DNA of 64,000 nt from Festucalex cinctus (GCF_051991245.1 NW_027520288.1:1-64000), one strand, 5' to 3'. Positions 13,854 to 27,412 are shown, counted from the stretch's first letter. Numbers and translations are program-made. Notes: generated from the sequence alone by a model not told the origin.

Positions 13854-15056
13854 CAATCATGCGCTAAAAACGCATTTAAAGCAATAAAAAGGTGATTATG
13901 GCTGTCAAACCTAAACCAAACGTTGTGCACTCAAATCTTTTGCTGTATTTAGTTTATTTTGGCATCCGGATGATGATTCTAGCATGAAATTGCTTGGGCA
14001 CCTGTTAATTTTTAAGATTTTGACACATTCAGCTCAAATGTACACAATTGCTGATTATGGCTGTCAAATCTAAACCAAACGTTGTGCACTCAAATCTTTT
14101 GCTGTATTTAGTTTATTTTGGCATCCGGATGATGATTCTAGCATGAAATTGCTTGGGCACCTGTTAATTTTTAAGATTTTGACACATTCAGCTCAAATGT
14201 ACACAATTGCTGATTATGGCTGTCAAATCTAAACCAAACGTTGTGCACTCAAATCTTTTGCTGTATTTAGTTTATTTTGGCATCCGGATGATGATTCTAG
14301 CATGAAATTGCTTGGGCACCTGTTAATTTTTAAGATTTTGACACATTCAGCTCAAATGTACAATCATGCGCTAAAAACGCATTTAAAGCAATAAAAAGGT
14401 GATTATGGCTGTCAAACCTAAACCAAACGTTGTGCACTCAAATCTTTTGCTGTATTTAGTTTATTTTGGCATCCGGATGATGATTCTAGCATGAAATTGC
14501 TTGGGCACCTGTTAATTTTTAAGATTTTGACACATTCAGCTCAAATGTACACAATTGCTGATTATGGCTGTCAAATCTAAACCAAACGTTGTGCACTCAA
14601 ATCTTTTGCTGTATTTAGTTTATTTTGGCATCCGGATGATGATTCTAGCATGAAATTGCTTGGGCACCTGTTAATTTTTAAGATTTTGACACATTCAGCT
14701 CAAATGTACACAATTGCTGATTATGGCTGTCAAATCTAAACCAAACGTTGTGCACTCAAATCTTTTGCTGTATTTAGTTTACTTTGGCATCCGGATGATG
14801 ATTCTAGCATGAAATTGCTTGGGCACCTGTTAATTTTTAAGATTTTGACACAGTCAGCTCAAATGTACAATCATGCGCTAAAAACGCATTTAAAGCAATA
14901 AAAAGGTGATTATGGCTGTCAAACCTAAACCAAACGTTGTGCACTCAAATCTTTTGCTGTATTTAGTTTATTTTGGCATCCGGATGATGATTCTAGCATG
15001 AAATTGCTTGGGCACCTGTTAATTTTTAAGATTTTGACACATTCAGCTCAAATGTA

Positions 15057-15231
15057 CACAATTGCTGATTATGGCTGTCAAATCTAAACCAAACGTTGTG
15101 CACTCAAATCTTTTGCTGTATTTAGTTTATTTTATTAGTTTATTAGTTTATCATCCGGATGATGATTCTAGCATGAAATTGCTTGGGCACCTGTTAATTT
15201 TTAAGATTTTGACACATTCAGCTCAAATGTA
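15057..15231. repeat. S+16 variant monomer, copy 3
   Basis: Exact 1378-bp repeat of copy 2, including the preceding ACTTTGG-variant S (14777) and L. Confidence 0.92.
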
Positions 15232-16275
15232 CAATCATGCGCTAAAAACGCATTTAAAGCAATAAAAAGGTGATTATGGCTGTCAAACCTAAACCAAACG
15301 TTGTGCACTCAAATCTTTTGCTGTATTTAGTTTATTTTGGCATCCGGATGATGATTCTAGCATGAAATTGCTTGGGCACCTGTTAATTTTTAAGATTTTG
15401 ACACATTCAGCTCAAATGTACACAATTGCTGATTATGGCTGTCAAATCTAAACCAAACGTTGTGCACTCAAATCTTTTGCTGTATTTAGTTTATTTTGGC
15501 ATCCGGATGATGATTCTAGCATGAAATTGCTTGGGCACCTGTTAATTTTTAAGATTTTGACACATTCAGCTCAAATGTACAATCATGCGCTAAAAACGCA
15601 TTTAAAGCAATAAAAAGGTGATTATGGCTGTCAAACCTAAACCAAACGTTGTGCACTCAAATCTTTTGCTGTATTTAGTTTATTTTGGCATCCGGATGAT
15701 GATTCTAGCATGAAATTGCTTGGGCACCTGTTAATTTTTAAGATTTTGACACATTCAGCTCAAATGTACACAATTGCTGATTATGGCTGTCAAATCTAAA
15801 CCAAACGTTGTGCACTCAAATCTTTTGCTGTATTTAGTTTATTTTGGCATCCGGATGATGATTCTAGCATGAAATTGCTTGGGCACCTGTTAATTTTTAA
15901 GATTTTGACACATTCAGCTCAAATGTACACAATTGCTGATTATGGCTGTCAAATCTAAACCAAACGTTGTGCACTCAAATCTTTTGCTGTATTTAGTTTA
16001 TTTTGGCATCCGGATGATGATTCTAGCATGAAATTGCTTGGGCACCTGTTAATTTTTAAGATTTTGACACATTCAGCTCAAATGTACATTCATGCGCTAA
16101 AAACGCATTTAAAGCAATAAAAAGGTGATTATGGCTGTCAAACCTAAACCAAACGTTGTGCACTCAAATCTTTTGCTGTATTTAGTTTATTTTGGCATCC
16201 GGATGATGATTCTAGCATGAAATTGCTTGGGCACCTGTTAATTTTTAAGATTTTGACACATTCAGCTCAAATGTA

Positions 16276-16450
16276 CACAATTGCTGATTATGGCTGTCAA
16301 ATCTAAACCAAACGTTGTGCACTCAAATCTTTTGCTGTATTTAGTTTATTTTATTAGTTTATTAGTTTATCATCCGGATGATGATTCTAGCATGAAATTG
16401 CTTGGGCACCTGTTAATTTTTAAGATTTTGACACATTCAGCTCAAATGTA
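16276..16450. repeat. S+16 variant monomer, copy 4 (different context)
   Basis: Same insert, but without the ACTTTGG-variant S upstream. The preceding L carries a private change at its start (GTACATTCATG, T at 16089). It is not reproduced at the 4512-bp offset, where a normal-size S is found, so the 4512-bp duplication is only partial. Confidence 0.9.
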
Positions 16451-18190
16451 CAATCATGCGCTAAAAACGCATTTAAAGCAATAAAAAGGTGATTATGGCT
16501 GTCAAACCTAAACCAAACGTTGTGCACTCAAATCTTTTGCTGTATTTAGTTTATTTTGGCATCCGGATGATGATTCTAGCATGAAATTGCTTGGGCACCT
16601 GTTAATTTTTAAGATTTTGACACATTCAGCTCAAATGTACACAATTGCTGATTATGGCTGTCAAATCTAAACCAAACGTTGTGCACTCAAATCTTTTGCT
16701 GTATTTAGTTTATTTTGGCATCCGGATGATGATTCTAGCATGAAATTGCTTGGGCACCTGTTAATTTTTAAGATTTTGACACATTCAGCTCAAATGTACA
16801 ATCATGCGCTAAAAACGCATTTAAAGCAATAAAAAGGTGATTATGGCTGTCAAACCTAAACCAAACGTTGTGCACTCAAATCTTTTGCTGTATTTAGTTT
16901 ATTTTGGCATCCGGATGATGATTCTAGCATGAAATTGCTTGGGCACCTGTTAATTTTTAAGATTTTGACACATTCAGCTCAAATGTACACAATTGCTGAT
17001 TATGGCTGTCAAATCTAAACCAAACGTTGTGCACTCAAATCTTTTGCTGTATTTAGTTTATTTTGGCATCCGGATGATGATTCTAGCATGAAATTGCTTG
17101 GGCACCTGTTAATTTTTAAGATTTTGACACATTCAGCTCAAATGTACAATCATGCGCTAAAAACGCATTTAAAGCAATAAAAAGGTGATTATGGCTGTCA
17201 AACCTAAACCAAACGTTGTGCACTCAAATCTTTTGCTGTATTTAGTTTATTTTGGCATCCGGATGATGATTCTAGCATGAAATTGCTTGGGCACCTGTTA
17301 ATTTTTAAGATTTTGACACATTCAGCTCAAATGTACACAATTGCTGATTATGGCTGTCAAATCTAAACCAAACGTTGTGCACTCAAATCTTTTGCTGTAT
17401 TTAGTTTATTTTGGCATCCGGATGATGATTCTAGCATGAAATTGCTTGGGCACCTGTTAATTTTTAAGATTTTGACACATTCAGCTCAAATGTACAATCA
17501 TGCGCTAAAAACGCATTTAAAGCAATAAAAAGGTGATTATGGCTGTCAAACCTAAACCAAACGTTGTGCACTCAAATCTTTTGCTGTATTTAGTTTATTT
17601 TGGCATCCGGATGATGATTCTAGCATGAAATTGCTTGGGCACCTGTTAATTTTTAAGATTTTGACACATTCAGCTCAAATGTACACAATTGCTGATTATG
17701 GCTGTCAAATCTAAACCAAACGTTGTGCACTCAAATCTTTTGCTGTATTTAGTTTATTTTGGCATCCGGATGATGATTCTAGCATGAAATTGCTTGGGCA
17801 CCTGTTAATTTTTAAGATTTTGACACATTCAGCTCAAATGTACACAATTGCTGATTATGGCTGTCAAATCTAAACCAAACGTTGTGCACTCAAATCTTTT
17901 GCTGTATTTAGTTTACTTTGGCATCCGGATGATGATTCTAGCATGAAATTGCTTGGGCACCTGTTAATTTTTAAGATTTTGACACAGTCAGCTCAAATGT
18001 ACAATCATGCGCTAAAAACGCATTTAAAGCAATAAAAAGGTGATTATGGCTGTCAAACCTAAACCAAACGTTGTGCACTCAAATCTTTTGCTGTATTTAG
18101 TTTATTTTGGCATCCGGATGATGATTCTAGCATGAAATTGCTTGGGCACCTGTTAATTTTTAAGATTTTGACACATTCAGCTCAAATGTA

Positions 18191-18365
18191 CACAATTGCT
18201 GATTATGGCTGTCAAATCTAAACCAAACGTTGTGCACTCAAATCTTTTGCTGTATTTAGTTTATTTTATTAGTTTATTAGTTTATCATCCGGATGATGAT
18301 TCTAGCATGAAATTGCTTGGGCACCTGTTAATTTTTAAGATTTTGACACATTCAGCTCAAATGTA
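18191..18365. repeat. S+16 variant monomer, copy 5
   Basis: Copy of the 13679 monomer at an offset of exactly 4512 bp, with the ACTTTGG-variant S at 17911. Confidence 0.92.
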
Positions 18366-19568
18366 CAATCATGCGCTAAAAACGCATTTAAAGCAATAAA
18401 AAGGTGATTATGGCTGTCAAACCTAAACCAAACGTTGTGCACTCAAATCTTTTGCTGTATTTAGTTTATTTTGGCATCCGGATGATGATTCTAGCATGAA
18501 ATTGCTTGGGCACCTGTTAATTTTTAAGATTTTGACACATTCAGCTCAAATGTACACAATTGCTGATTATGGCTGTCAAATCTAAACCAAACGTTGTGCA
18601 CTCAAATCTTTTGCTGTATTTAGTTTATTTTGGCATCCGGATGATGATTCTAGCATGAAATTGCTTGGGCACCTGTTAATTTTTAAGATTTTGACACATT
18701 CAGCTCAAATGTACACAATTGCTGATTATGGCTGTCAAATCTAAACCAAACGTTGTGCACTCAAATCTTTTGCTGTATTTAGTTTATTTTGGCATCCGGA
18801 TGATGATTCTAGCATGAAATTGCTTGGGCACCTGTTAATTTTTAAGATTTTGACACATTCAGCTCAAATGTACAATCATGCGCTAAAAACGCATTTAAAG
18901 CAATAAAAAGGTGATTATGGCTGTCAAACCTAAACCAAACGTTGTGCACTCAAATCTTTTGCTGTATTTAGTTTATTTTGGCATCCGGATGATGATTCTA
19001 GCATGAAATTGCTTGGGCACCTGTTAATTTTTAAGATTTTGACACATTCAGCTCAAATGTACACAATTGCTGATTATGGCTGTCAAATCTAAACCAAACG
19101 TTGTGCACTCAAATCTTTTGCTGTATTTAGTTTATTTTGGCATCCGGATGATGATTCTAGCATGAAATTGCTTGGGCACCTGTTAATTTTTAAGATTTTG
19201 ACACATTCAGCTCAAATGTACACAATTGCTGATTATGGCTGTCAAATCTAAACCAAACGTTGTGCACTCAAATCTTTTGCTGTATTTAGTTTACTTTGGC
19301 ATCCGGATGATGATTCTAGCATGAAATTGCTTGGGCACCTGTTAATTTTTAAGATTTTGACACAGTCAGCTCAAATGTACAATCATGCGCTAAAAACGCA
19401 TTTAAAGCAATAAAAAGGTGATTATGGCTGTCAAACCTAAACCAAACGTTGTGCACTCAAATCTTTTGCTGTATTTAGTTTATTTTGGCATCCGGATGAT
19501 GATTCTAGCATGAAATTGCTTGGGCACCTGTTAATTTTTAAGATTTTGACACATTCAGCTCAAATGTA

Positions 19569-19743
19569 CACAATTGCTGATTATGGCTGTCAAATCTAAA
19601 CCAAACGTTGTGCACTCAAATCTTTTGCTGTATTTAGTTTATTTTATTAGTTTATTAGTTTATCATCCGGATGATGATTCTAGCATGAAATTGCTTGGGC
19701 ACCTGTTAATTTTTAAGATTTTGACACATTCAGCTCAAATGTA
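19569..19743. repeat. S+16 variant monomer, copy 6
   Basis: Copy of the 15057 monomer at 4512 bp and of the 18191 monomer at 1378 bp. It is the last member of block A2 before the indel-rich stretch. Confidence 0.92.
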
Positions 19744-20289
19744 CAATCATGCGCTAAAAACGCATTTAAAGCAATAAAAAGGTGATTATGGCTGTCAAAC
19801 CTAAACCAAACGTTGTGCACTCAAATCTTTTGCTGTATTTAGTTTATTTTGGCATCCGGATGATGATTCTAGCATGAAATTGCTTGGGCACCTGTTAATT
19901 TTTAAGATTTTGACACATTCAGCTCAAATGTACACAATTGCTGATTATGGCTGTCAAATCTAAACCAAACGTTGTGCACTCAAATCTTTTGCTGTATTTA
20001 GTTTATTTTGGCATCCGGATGATGATTCTAGCATGAAATTGCTTGGGCACCTGTTAATTTTTAAGATTTTGACACATTCAGCTCAAATGTACAATCATGC
20101 GCTAAAAACGCATTTAAAGCAATAAAAAGGTGATTATGGCTGTCAAACCTAAACCAAACGTTGTGCACTCAAATCTTTTGCTGTATTTAGTTTATTTTGG
20201 CATCCGGATGATGATTCTAGCATGAAATTGCTTGGGCACCTGTTAATTTTTAAGATTTTGACACATTCAGCTCATTCAGCTCAAATGTA

Positions 20290-20399
20290 CACAATTGCTG
20301 ATTATGGCTGTCAAATCTAAACCAAACGTTGTGCACTCAAATCTTTTGCTGTATTTAGTTTATTTTATTGAAGATTTTGACACATTCAGCTCAAATGTA
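20290..20399. repeat. 111-bp deleted S monomer, copy 3 (110 bp)
   Basis: Same junction with one A missing (TTATTGAAG). It lies at the start of the indel-rich stretch, so the lost base may be an error. Confidence 0.85.
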
Positions 20400-21975
20400 C
20401 AATCATGCGCTAAAAACGCATTAAAGCAATAAAAAGGTGATTATGGCTGTCAAACCTAAACCAAACGTTGTGCACTCAAATCTTTTGCTGTATTTAGTTT
20501 ATTTTGGCATCCGGATGATGATTCTAGCATGAAATTGCTTGGGCACCTGTTAATTTTAAGATTTTGACACATTCAGCTCAAATGTACAATCATGCGCTAA
20601 AAACGCATTTAAAGCAATTAAAAGGTGATTATGGCTGTCAAACCTAAACCAAACGTTGTGCACTCAAATCTTTTGCTGTATTTAGTTTATTTTGGCATCC
20701 GATGATGATTCTAGCATGAAATTGCTTGGGCACCTGTTAATTTTTAAGATTTTGACACATTCAGCTCAAATGTACACAATTGCTAGATTATGGCTGTCAA
20801 TCTAAACCAAACGTTGTGCACTCAAATCTTTTGCTGTATTTAGTTTATTTTGGCATCCGGATGATGATTCTAGCATGAAATTGCTTGGGCACCTGTTAAT
20901 TTTAAGATTTTGACACATTCAGCTCAAATGTACAATCATGCGCTAAAAACGCATTTAAAGCAATAAAAAGGTGATTATGGGCTGTCAAACCTAAACCAAA
21001 CGTTGTGCACTCAAATCTTTTGCTGTATTTAGTTTATTTTGGCATCCGGATGATGATTCTAGCATGAAATTGCTTGGGCACCTGTTAATTTTTAAGATTT
21101 TGACACATTCAGCTCAAATGTACACAATTGCTGATTATGGCTGTCAAATCTAAACCAAACGTTGTGCACTCAAATCTTTTGCTGTATTTAGTTTATTTTG
21201 GCATCCGGATGATGATTCTAGCATGAAATTGCTTGGGCACCTGTTAATTTTTAAGATTTTGACACATTCAGCTCAAATGTACAATCATGCGCTAAAAACG
21301 CATTTAAAGCAATAAAAAGGTGATTATGGCTGTCAAACCTAAACCAAACGTTGTGCACTCAAATCTTTTGCTGTATTTAGTTTATTTTGGCATCCGGATG
21401 ATGATTCTAGCATGAAATTGCTTGGGCACCTGTTAATTTTTAAGATTTTGACACATTCAGCTCAAATGTACACAATTGCTGATTATGGCTGTCAAATCTA
21501 AACCAAACGTTGTGCACTCAAATCTTTTGCTGTATTTAGTTTATTTTGGCATCCGATGATGATTCTAGCATGAAATTGCTTGGGCACCTGTTAATTTTTA
21601 AGATTTTGACACATTCAGCTCAAATGTACACAATTGCTGATTATGGCTGTCAAATCTAACCAAACGTTGTGCACTCAAATCTTTTGCTGTATTTAGTTTA
21701 TTTTGGCATCCGGATGATGATTCTAGCATGAAATTGCTTGGGCACCTGTTAATTTTTAAGATTTTGACACATTCAGCTCAAATGTACAATCATGCGCTAA
21801 AAACGCATTTAAAGCAATAAAAAGGTGATTATGGCTGTCAAACCTAAACCAAACGTTGTGCACTCAAATCTTTTGCTGTATTTAGTTTATTTTGGCATCC
21901 GGATGATGATTCTAGCATGAAATTGCTTGGGCACCTGTTAATTTTTAAGATTTTGACACATTCAGCTCAAATGTA

Positions 21976-22147
21976 CACAATTGCTGATTATGGCTGTCAA
22001 ATCTAAACCAAACGTTGTGCACTCAAATCTTTTGCTGTATTTAGTTATTTATTAGTTTATTAGTTTATCATCCGGATGATGATTCTAGCATGAAATTGCT
22101 TGGGCACCTGTTAATTTTAAGATTTTGACACATTCAGCTCAAATGTA
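21976..22147. repeat. S+16 variant monomer, copy 7, frame broken (172 bp)
   Basis: The insert is present but three bases are missing (TAGTTATTTATTAG loses two, TTAATTTTAAG loses one). It lies in the indel-rich stretch, so the losses may be sequencing errors. It corresponds to the copy at 28994. Confidence 0.85.
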
Positions 22148-22684
22148 CAATCATGCGCTAAAAACGCATTTAAAGCAATAAAAAGGTGATTATGGCTGTC
22201 AAACCTAAACCAAACGTTGTGCACTCAAATCTTTTGCTGTATTTAGTTTATTTTGGCATCTGGATGATGATTCTAGCATGAAATTGCTTGGGCACCTGTT
22301 AATTTTTAAGATTTTGACACATTCAGCTGAAATGTACACAATTGCTGATTATGGCTGTCAAATCTAAACCAAACGTTGTGCACTCAAATCTTTTGCTGTA
22401 TTTAGTTTATTTTGGCATCCGGATGATGATTCTAGCATGAAATTGCTTGGGCACCTGTTAATTTTTAAGATTTTGACACATTCAGCTCAAATGTACAATC
22501 ATGCGCTAAAAACGCATTTAAAGCAATAAAAAGGTGATTATGGCTGTCAAACCTAAACCAAACGTTGTGCACTCAAATCTTTTGCTGTATTTAGTTTATT
22601 TTGGCATCCGGATGATGATTCTAGCATGAAATTGCTTGGGCACCTGTTAATTTTTAAGATTTTGACACATTCAGCTCAAATGTA

Positions 22685-22858
22685 CACAATTGCTGATTAT
22701 GGCTGTCAAATCTAAACCAAACGTTGTGCACTCAAATCTTTTGCTGTATTTAGTTTATTTTATTAGTTTATTAGTTATCATCCGGATGATGATTCTAGCA
22801 TGAAATTGCTTGGGCACCTGTTAATTTTTAAGATTTTGACACATTCAGCTCAAATGTA
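22685..22858. repeat. S+16 variant monomer, copy 8, frame broken (174 bp)
   Basis: The insert has one base missing (TTAGTTATCATCC). It corresponds to the copy at 29706; the pair spacing here is 709 bp against 712 bp in the clean copies, consistent with nearby one-base losses. Confidence 0.85.
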
Positions 22859-24816
22859 CAATCATGCGCTAAAAACGCATTTAAAGCAATAAAAAGGTGA
22901 TTATGGCTGTCAAACCTAAACCAAACGTTGTGCACTCAAATCTTTTGCTGTATTTAGTTTATTTTGGCATCCGGATGATGATTCTAGCATGAAATTGCTT
23001 GGGCACCTGTTAATTTTTAAGATTTTGACACATTCAGCTCAAATGTACACAATTGCTGATTATGGCTGTCAAATCTAAACCAAACGTTGTGCACTCAAAT
23101 CTTTTGCTGTATTTAGTTTATTTTGGCATCCGGATGATGATTCTAGCATGAAATTGCTTGGGCACCTGTTAATTTTAAGATTTTGACACATTCAGCTCAA
23201 ATGTACAATCATGCGCTAAAAACGCATTTAAAGCAATAAAAAGGTGATTATGGCTGTCAAACCTAAACCAAACGTTGTGCACTCAAATCTTTTGCTGTAT
23301 TTAGTTTATTTTGGCATCCGGATGATGATTCTAGCATGAAATTGCTTGGGCACCTGTTAATTTTTAAGATTTTGACACATTCAGCTCAAATGTACAATCA
23401 TGTGCTAAAAACGCATTTAAAGCAATAAAAAGGTGATTATGGCTGTCAAACCTAAACCAAACGTTGTGCACTCAAATCTTTTGCTGTATTTAGTTTATTT
23501 TGGCATCCGGATGATGATTCTAGCATGAAATTGCTTGGGCACCTGTTAATTTTTAAGATTTTGACACATTCAGCTCAAATGTACACAATTGCTGATTATG
23601 GCTGTCAAATCTAAACCAAACGCTGTGCACTCAAATCTTTTGCTGTATTTAGTTTATTTTGGCATCCGGATGATGATTCTAGCATGAAATTGCTTGGGCA
23701 CCTGTTAATTTTTAAGATTTTGACACATTCAGCTCAAATGTACAATCATGCGCTAAAAACGCATTTAAAGCAATAAAAAGGTGATTATGGCTGTCAAACC
23801 TAAACCAAACGTTGTGCACTCAAATCTTTTGCTGTATTTAGTTTATTTTGGCATCCGGATGATGATTCTAGCATGAAATTGCTTGGGCACCTGTTAATTT
23901 TTAAGATTTTGACACATTCAGCTCAAATGTACACAATTGCTGATTATGGCTGTCAAATCTAAACCAAACGCTGTGCACTCAAATCTTTTGCTGTATTTAG
24001 TTTATTTTGGCATCCGGATGATGATTCTAGCATGAAATTGCTTGGGCACCTGTTAATTTTTAAGATTTTGACACATTCAGCTCAAATGTACAATCATGCG
24101 CTAAAAACGCATTTAAAGCAATAAAAAGGTGATTATGGCTGTCAAACCTAAACCAAACGTTGTGCACTCAAATCTTTTGCTGTATTTTGTTTATTTTGGC
24201 ATCCGGATGATGATTCTAGCATGAAATTGCTTGGGCACCTGTTAATTTTTAAGATTTTGACACATTCAGCTCAAATGTACAATCATGCGCTAAAAACGCA
24301 TTTAAAGCAATAAAAAGGTGATTATGGCTGTCAAACCTAAACCAAACGTTGTGCACTCAAATCTTTTGCTGTATTTAGTTTATTTTGGCATCCGGATGAT
24401 GATTCTAGCATGAAATTGCTTGGGCACCTGTTAATTTTTAAGATTTTGACACATTCAGCTCAAATGTACACAATTGCTGATTATGGCTGTCAAATCTAAA
24501 CCAAACGTTGTGCACTCAAATCTTTTGCTGTATTTAGTTTATTTTGGCATCCGGATGATGATTCTAGCATGAAATTGCTTGGGCACCTGTTAATTTTTAA
24601 GATTTTGACACATTCAGCTCAAATGTACAATCATGCGCTAAAAACGCATTTAAAGCAATAAAAAGGTGATTATGGCTGTCAAACCTAAACCAAACGTTGT
24701 GCACTCAAATCTTTTGCTGTATTTAGTTTATTTTGGCATCCGGATGATGATTCTAGCATGAAATTGCTTGGGCACCTGTTAATTTTTAAGATTTTGACAC
24801 ATTCAGCTCAAATGTA

Positions 24817-24927
24817 CACAATTGCTGATTATGGCTGTCAAATCTAAACCAAACGTTGTGCACTCAAATCTTTTGCTGTATTTAGTTTATTTTATTAGAA
24901 GATTTTGACACATTCAGCTCAAATGTA
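24817..24927. repeat. 111-bp deleted S monomer, copy 4
   Basis: Same junction. It is followed by two L monomers, the second with GGCTTTCAAA, then by the 36-bp-duplicated S. Confidence 0.92.
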
Positions 24928-25384
24928 CAATCATGCGCTAAAAACGCATTTAAAGCAATAAAAAGGTGATTATGGCTGTCAAACCTAAACCAAACGTTGT
25001 GCACTCAAATCTTTTGCTGTATTTAGTTTATTTTGGCATCCGGATGATGATTCTAGCATGAAATTGCTTGGGCACCTGTTAATTTTTAAGATTTTGACAC
25101 ATTCAGCTCAAATGTACAATCATGCGCTAAAAACGCATTTAAAGCAATAAAAGGTGATTATGGCTTTCAAACCTAAACCAAACGTTGTGCACTCAAATCT
25201 TTTGCTGTATTTAGTTTATTTTGGCATCCGGATGATGATTCTAGCATGAAATTGCTTGGGCACCTGTTAATTTTTAAGATTTTGACACATTCAGCTCAAA
25301 TGTACACAATTGCTGATTATGGCTGTCAAATCTAAACCAAACGTTGTGCACTCAAATCTTTTGCTGTATTTAGTTTATTTTGGC

Positions 25385-25456
25385 ATCCGGATGATGATTC
25401 TAGCATGAAATTGCTTGGGCATCCGGATGATGATTCTAGCATGAAATTGCTTGGGC
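25385..25456. repeat. 36-bp tandem duplication inside an S monomer, copy 1
   Basis: The segment starting ATCCGGATGATG and ending TTGCTTGGGC occurs twice in a row (25385-25420 and 25421-25456). Each edge of the unit carries GGCA (TTTTGGCATCC at the left, TTGGGCACC at the right), so slippage or unequal exchange between GGCA copies explains it. Confidence 0.93.
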
Positions 25457-25688
25457 ACCTGTTAATTTTTAAGATTTTGACACATTCAGCTCAAATGTAC
25501 AATCATGCGCTAAAAACGCATTTAAAGCAATAAAAAGGTGATTATGGCTGTCAAACCTAAACCAAACGTTGTGCACTCAAATCTTTTGCTGTATTTAGTT
25601 TATTTTGGCATCCGGATGATGATTCTAGCATGAAATTGCTTGGGCACCTGTTAATTTTTAAGATTTTGACACATTCAGCTCAAATGTA

Positions 25689-25863
25689 CACAATTGCTGA
25701 TTATGGCTGTCAAATCTAAACCAAACGTTGTGCACTCAAATCTTTTGCTGTATTTAGTTTATTTTATTAGTTTATTAGTTTATCATCCGGATGATGATTC
25801 TAGCATGAAATTGCTTGGGCACCTGTTAATTTTTAAGATTTTGACACATTCAGCTCAAATGTA
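25689..25863. repeat. S+16 variant monomer, copy 9
   Basis: It lies downstream of the 36-bp duplicated S (25385-25456) with one L between. The whole arrangement recurs 7024 bp later at 32713. Confidence 0.92.
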
Positions 25864-26589
25864 CAATCATGCGCTAAAAACGCATTTAAAGCAATAAAAA
25901 GGTGATTATGGCTGTCAAACCTAAACCAAACGTTGTGCACTCAAATCTTTTGCTGTATTTAGTTTATTTTGGCATCCGGATGATGATTCTAGCATGAAAT
26001 TGCTTGGGCACCTGTTAATTTTTAAGATTTTGACACATTCAGCTCAAATGTACACAATTGCTGATTATGGCTGTCAAATCTAAACCAAACGCTGTGCACT
26101 CAAATCTTTTGCTGTATTTAGTTTATTTTGGCATCCGGATGATGATTCTAGCATGAAATTACTTGGGCACCTGTTAATTTTTAAGATTTTGACACATTCA
26201 GCTCAAATGTACAATCATGCGCTAAAAACGCATTTAAAGCAATAAAAAGGTGATTATGGCTGTCAAACCTAAACCAAACGTTGTGCACTCAAATCTTTTG
26301 CTGTATTTAGTTTATTTTGGCATCCGGATGATGATTCTAGCATGAAATTGCTTGGGCACCTGTTAATTTTTAAGATTTTGACACATTCAGCTCAAATGTA
26401 CAATCATGCGCTAAAAACGCATTTAAAGCAATAAAAAGGTGATTATGGCTGTCAAACCTAAACCAAACGTTGTGCACTCAAATCTTTTGCTGTATTTAGT
26501 TTATTTTGGCATCCGGATGATGATTCTAGCATGAAATTGCTTGGGCACCTGTTAATTTTTAAGATTTTGACACATTCAGCTCAAATGTA

Positions 26590-26764
26590 CACAATTGCTG
26601 ATTATGGCTGTCAAATCTAAACCAAACGTTGTGCACTCAAATCTTTTGCTGTATTTAGTTTATTTTATTAGTTTATTAGTTTATCATCCGGATGATGATT
26701 CTAGCATGAAATTGCTTGGGCACCTGTTAATTTTTAAGATTTTGACACATTCAGCTCAAATGTA
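26590..26764. repeat. S+16 variant monomer, copy 10
   Basis: It begins an S+16 / L / S / L run of 712 bp that ends at the 64-bp-deleted S at 27302. It is not conserved in the 7024-bp downstream copy, which diverges near 26.4 kb. Confidence 0.92.
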
Positions 26765-27301
26765 CAATCATGCGCTAAAAACGCATTTAAAGCAATAAAA
26801 AGGTGATTATGGCTGTCAAACCTAAACCAAACGTTGTGCACTCAAATCTTTTGCTGTATTTAGTTTATTTTGGCATCCGGATGATGATTCTAGCATGAAA
26901 TTGCTTGGGCACCTGTTAATTTTTAAGATTTTGACACATTCAGCTCAAATGTACACAATTGCTGATTATGGCTGTCAAATCTAAACCAAACGTTGTGCAC
27001 TCAAATCTTTTGCTGTATTTAGTTTATTTTGGCATCCGGATGATGATTCTAGCATGAAATTGCTTGGGCACCTGTTAATTTTTAAGATTTTGACACATTC
27101 AGCTCAAATGTACAATCATGCGCTAAAAACGCATTTAAAGCAATAAAAAGGTGATTATGGCTGTCAAACCTAAACCAAACGTTGTGCACTCAAATCTTTT
27201 GCTGTATTTAGTTTATTTTGGCATCCGGATGATGATTCTAGCATGAAATTGCTTGGGCACCTGTTAATTTTTAAGATTTTGACACATTCAGCTCAAATGT
27301 A

Positions 27302-27412
27302 CACAATTGCTGATTATGGCTGTCAAATCTAAACCAAACGTTGTGCACTCAAATCTTTTGCTGTATTTAGTTTATTTTATTAGAAGATTTTGACACATTC
27401 AGCTCAAATGTA
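27302..27412. repeat. 111-bp deleted S monomer, copy 5
   Basis: Same junction, 712 bp after the S+16 at 26590. Confidence 0.92.

Larger units (their letters stand above)
9046..20270. repeat. Higher-order repeat block A2 (1378 and 4512 bp)
   Basis: The ACTTTGG/CAGTCAG variant S occurs at 8766, 13399, 14777, 17911 and 19289. Each time it is followed 285 bp later by the reading frame of an S monomer carrying the 16-bp insertion (9051, 13684, 15062, 18196, 19574). The 1378-bp interval (13399 to 14777 and 17911 to 19289) is an eight-monomer unit of 3 L and 5 S, one S being the +16 form. The whole pair is duplicated at a 4512-bp offset. In block A1 the same variant S is followed by an S with a one-base deletion instead, so A1 and A2 are sister higher-order families. 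Confidence 0.88.
20270..23200. repeat. Indel-rich satellite stretch, probably low base accuracy
   Basis: This is satellite of the same family but with many isolated one-base changes not seen elsewhere. Examples are CATCCGATG instead of CATCCGGATG near 20697 and 21551, TTAATTTTAAG with one T missing near 20550, 20896, 22111 and 23170, an extra G in TATGGGCTG near 20979, an inserted A in TGCTAGATT near 20783, and lost A residues near 20422, 20799 and 21657. A 9-bp duplication (CATTCAGCTCATTCAGCTC) lies near 20270. Most changes are in homopolymers or doublets, typical of uncorrected long-read sequence. The stretch also coincides with the switch from block A2 to block B. Confidence 0.75.
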
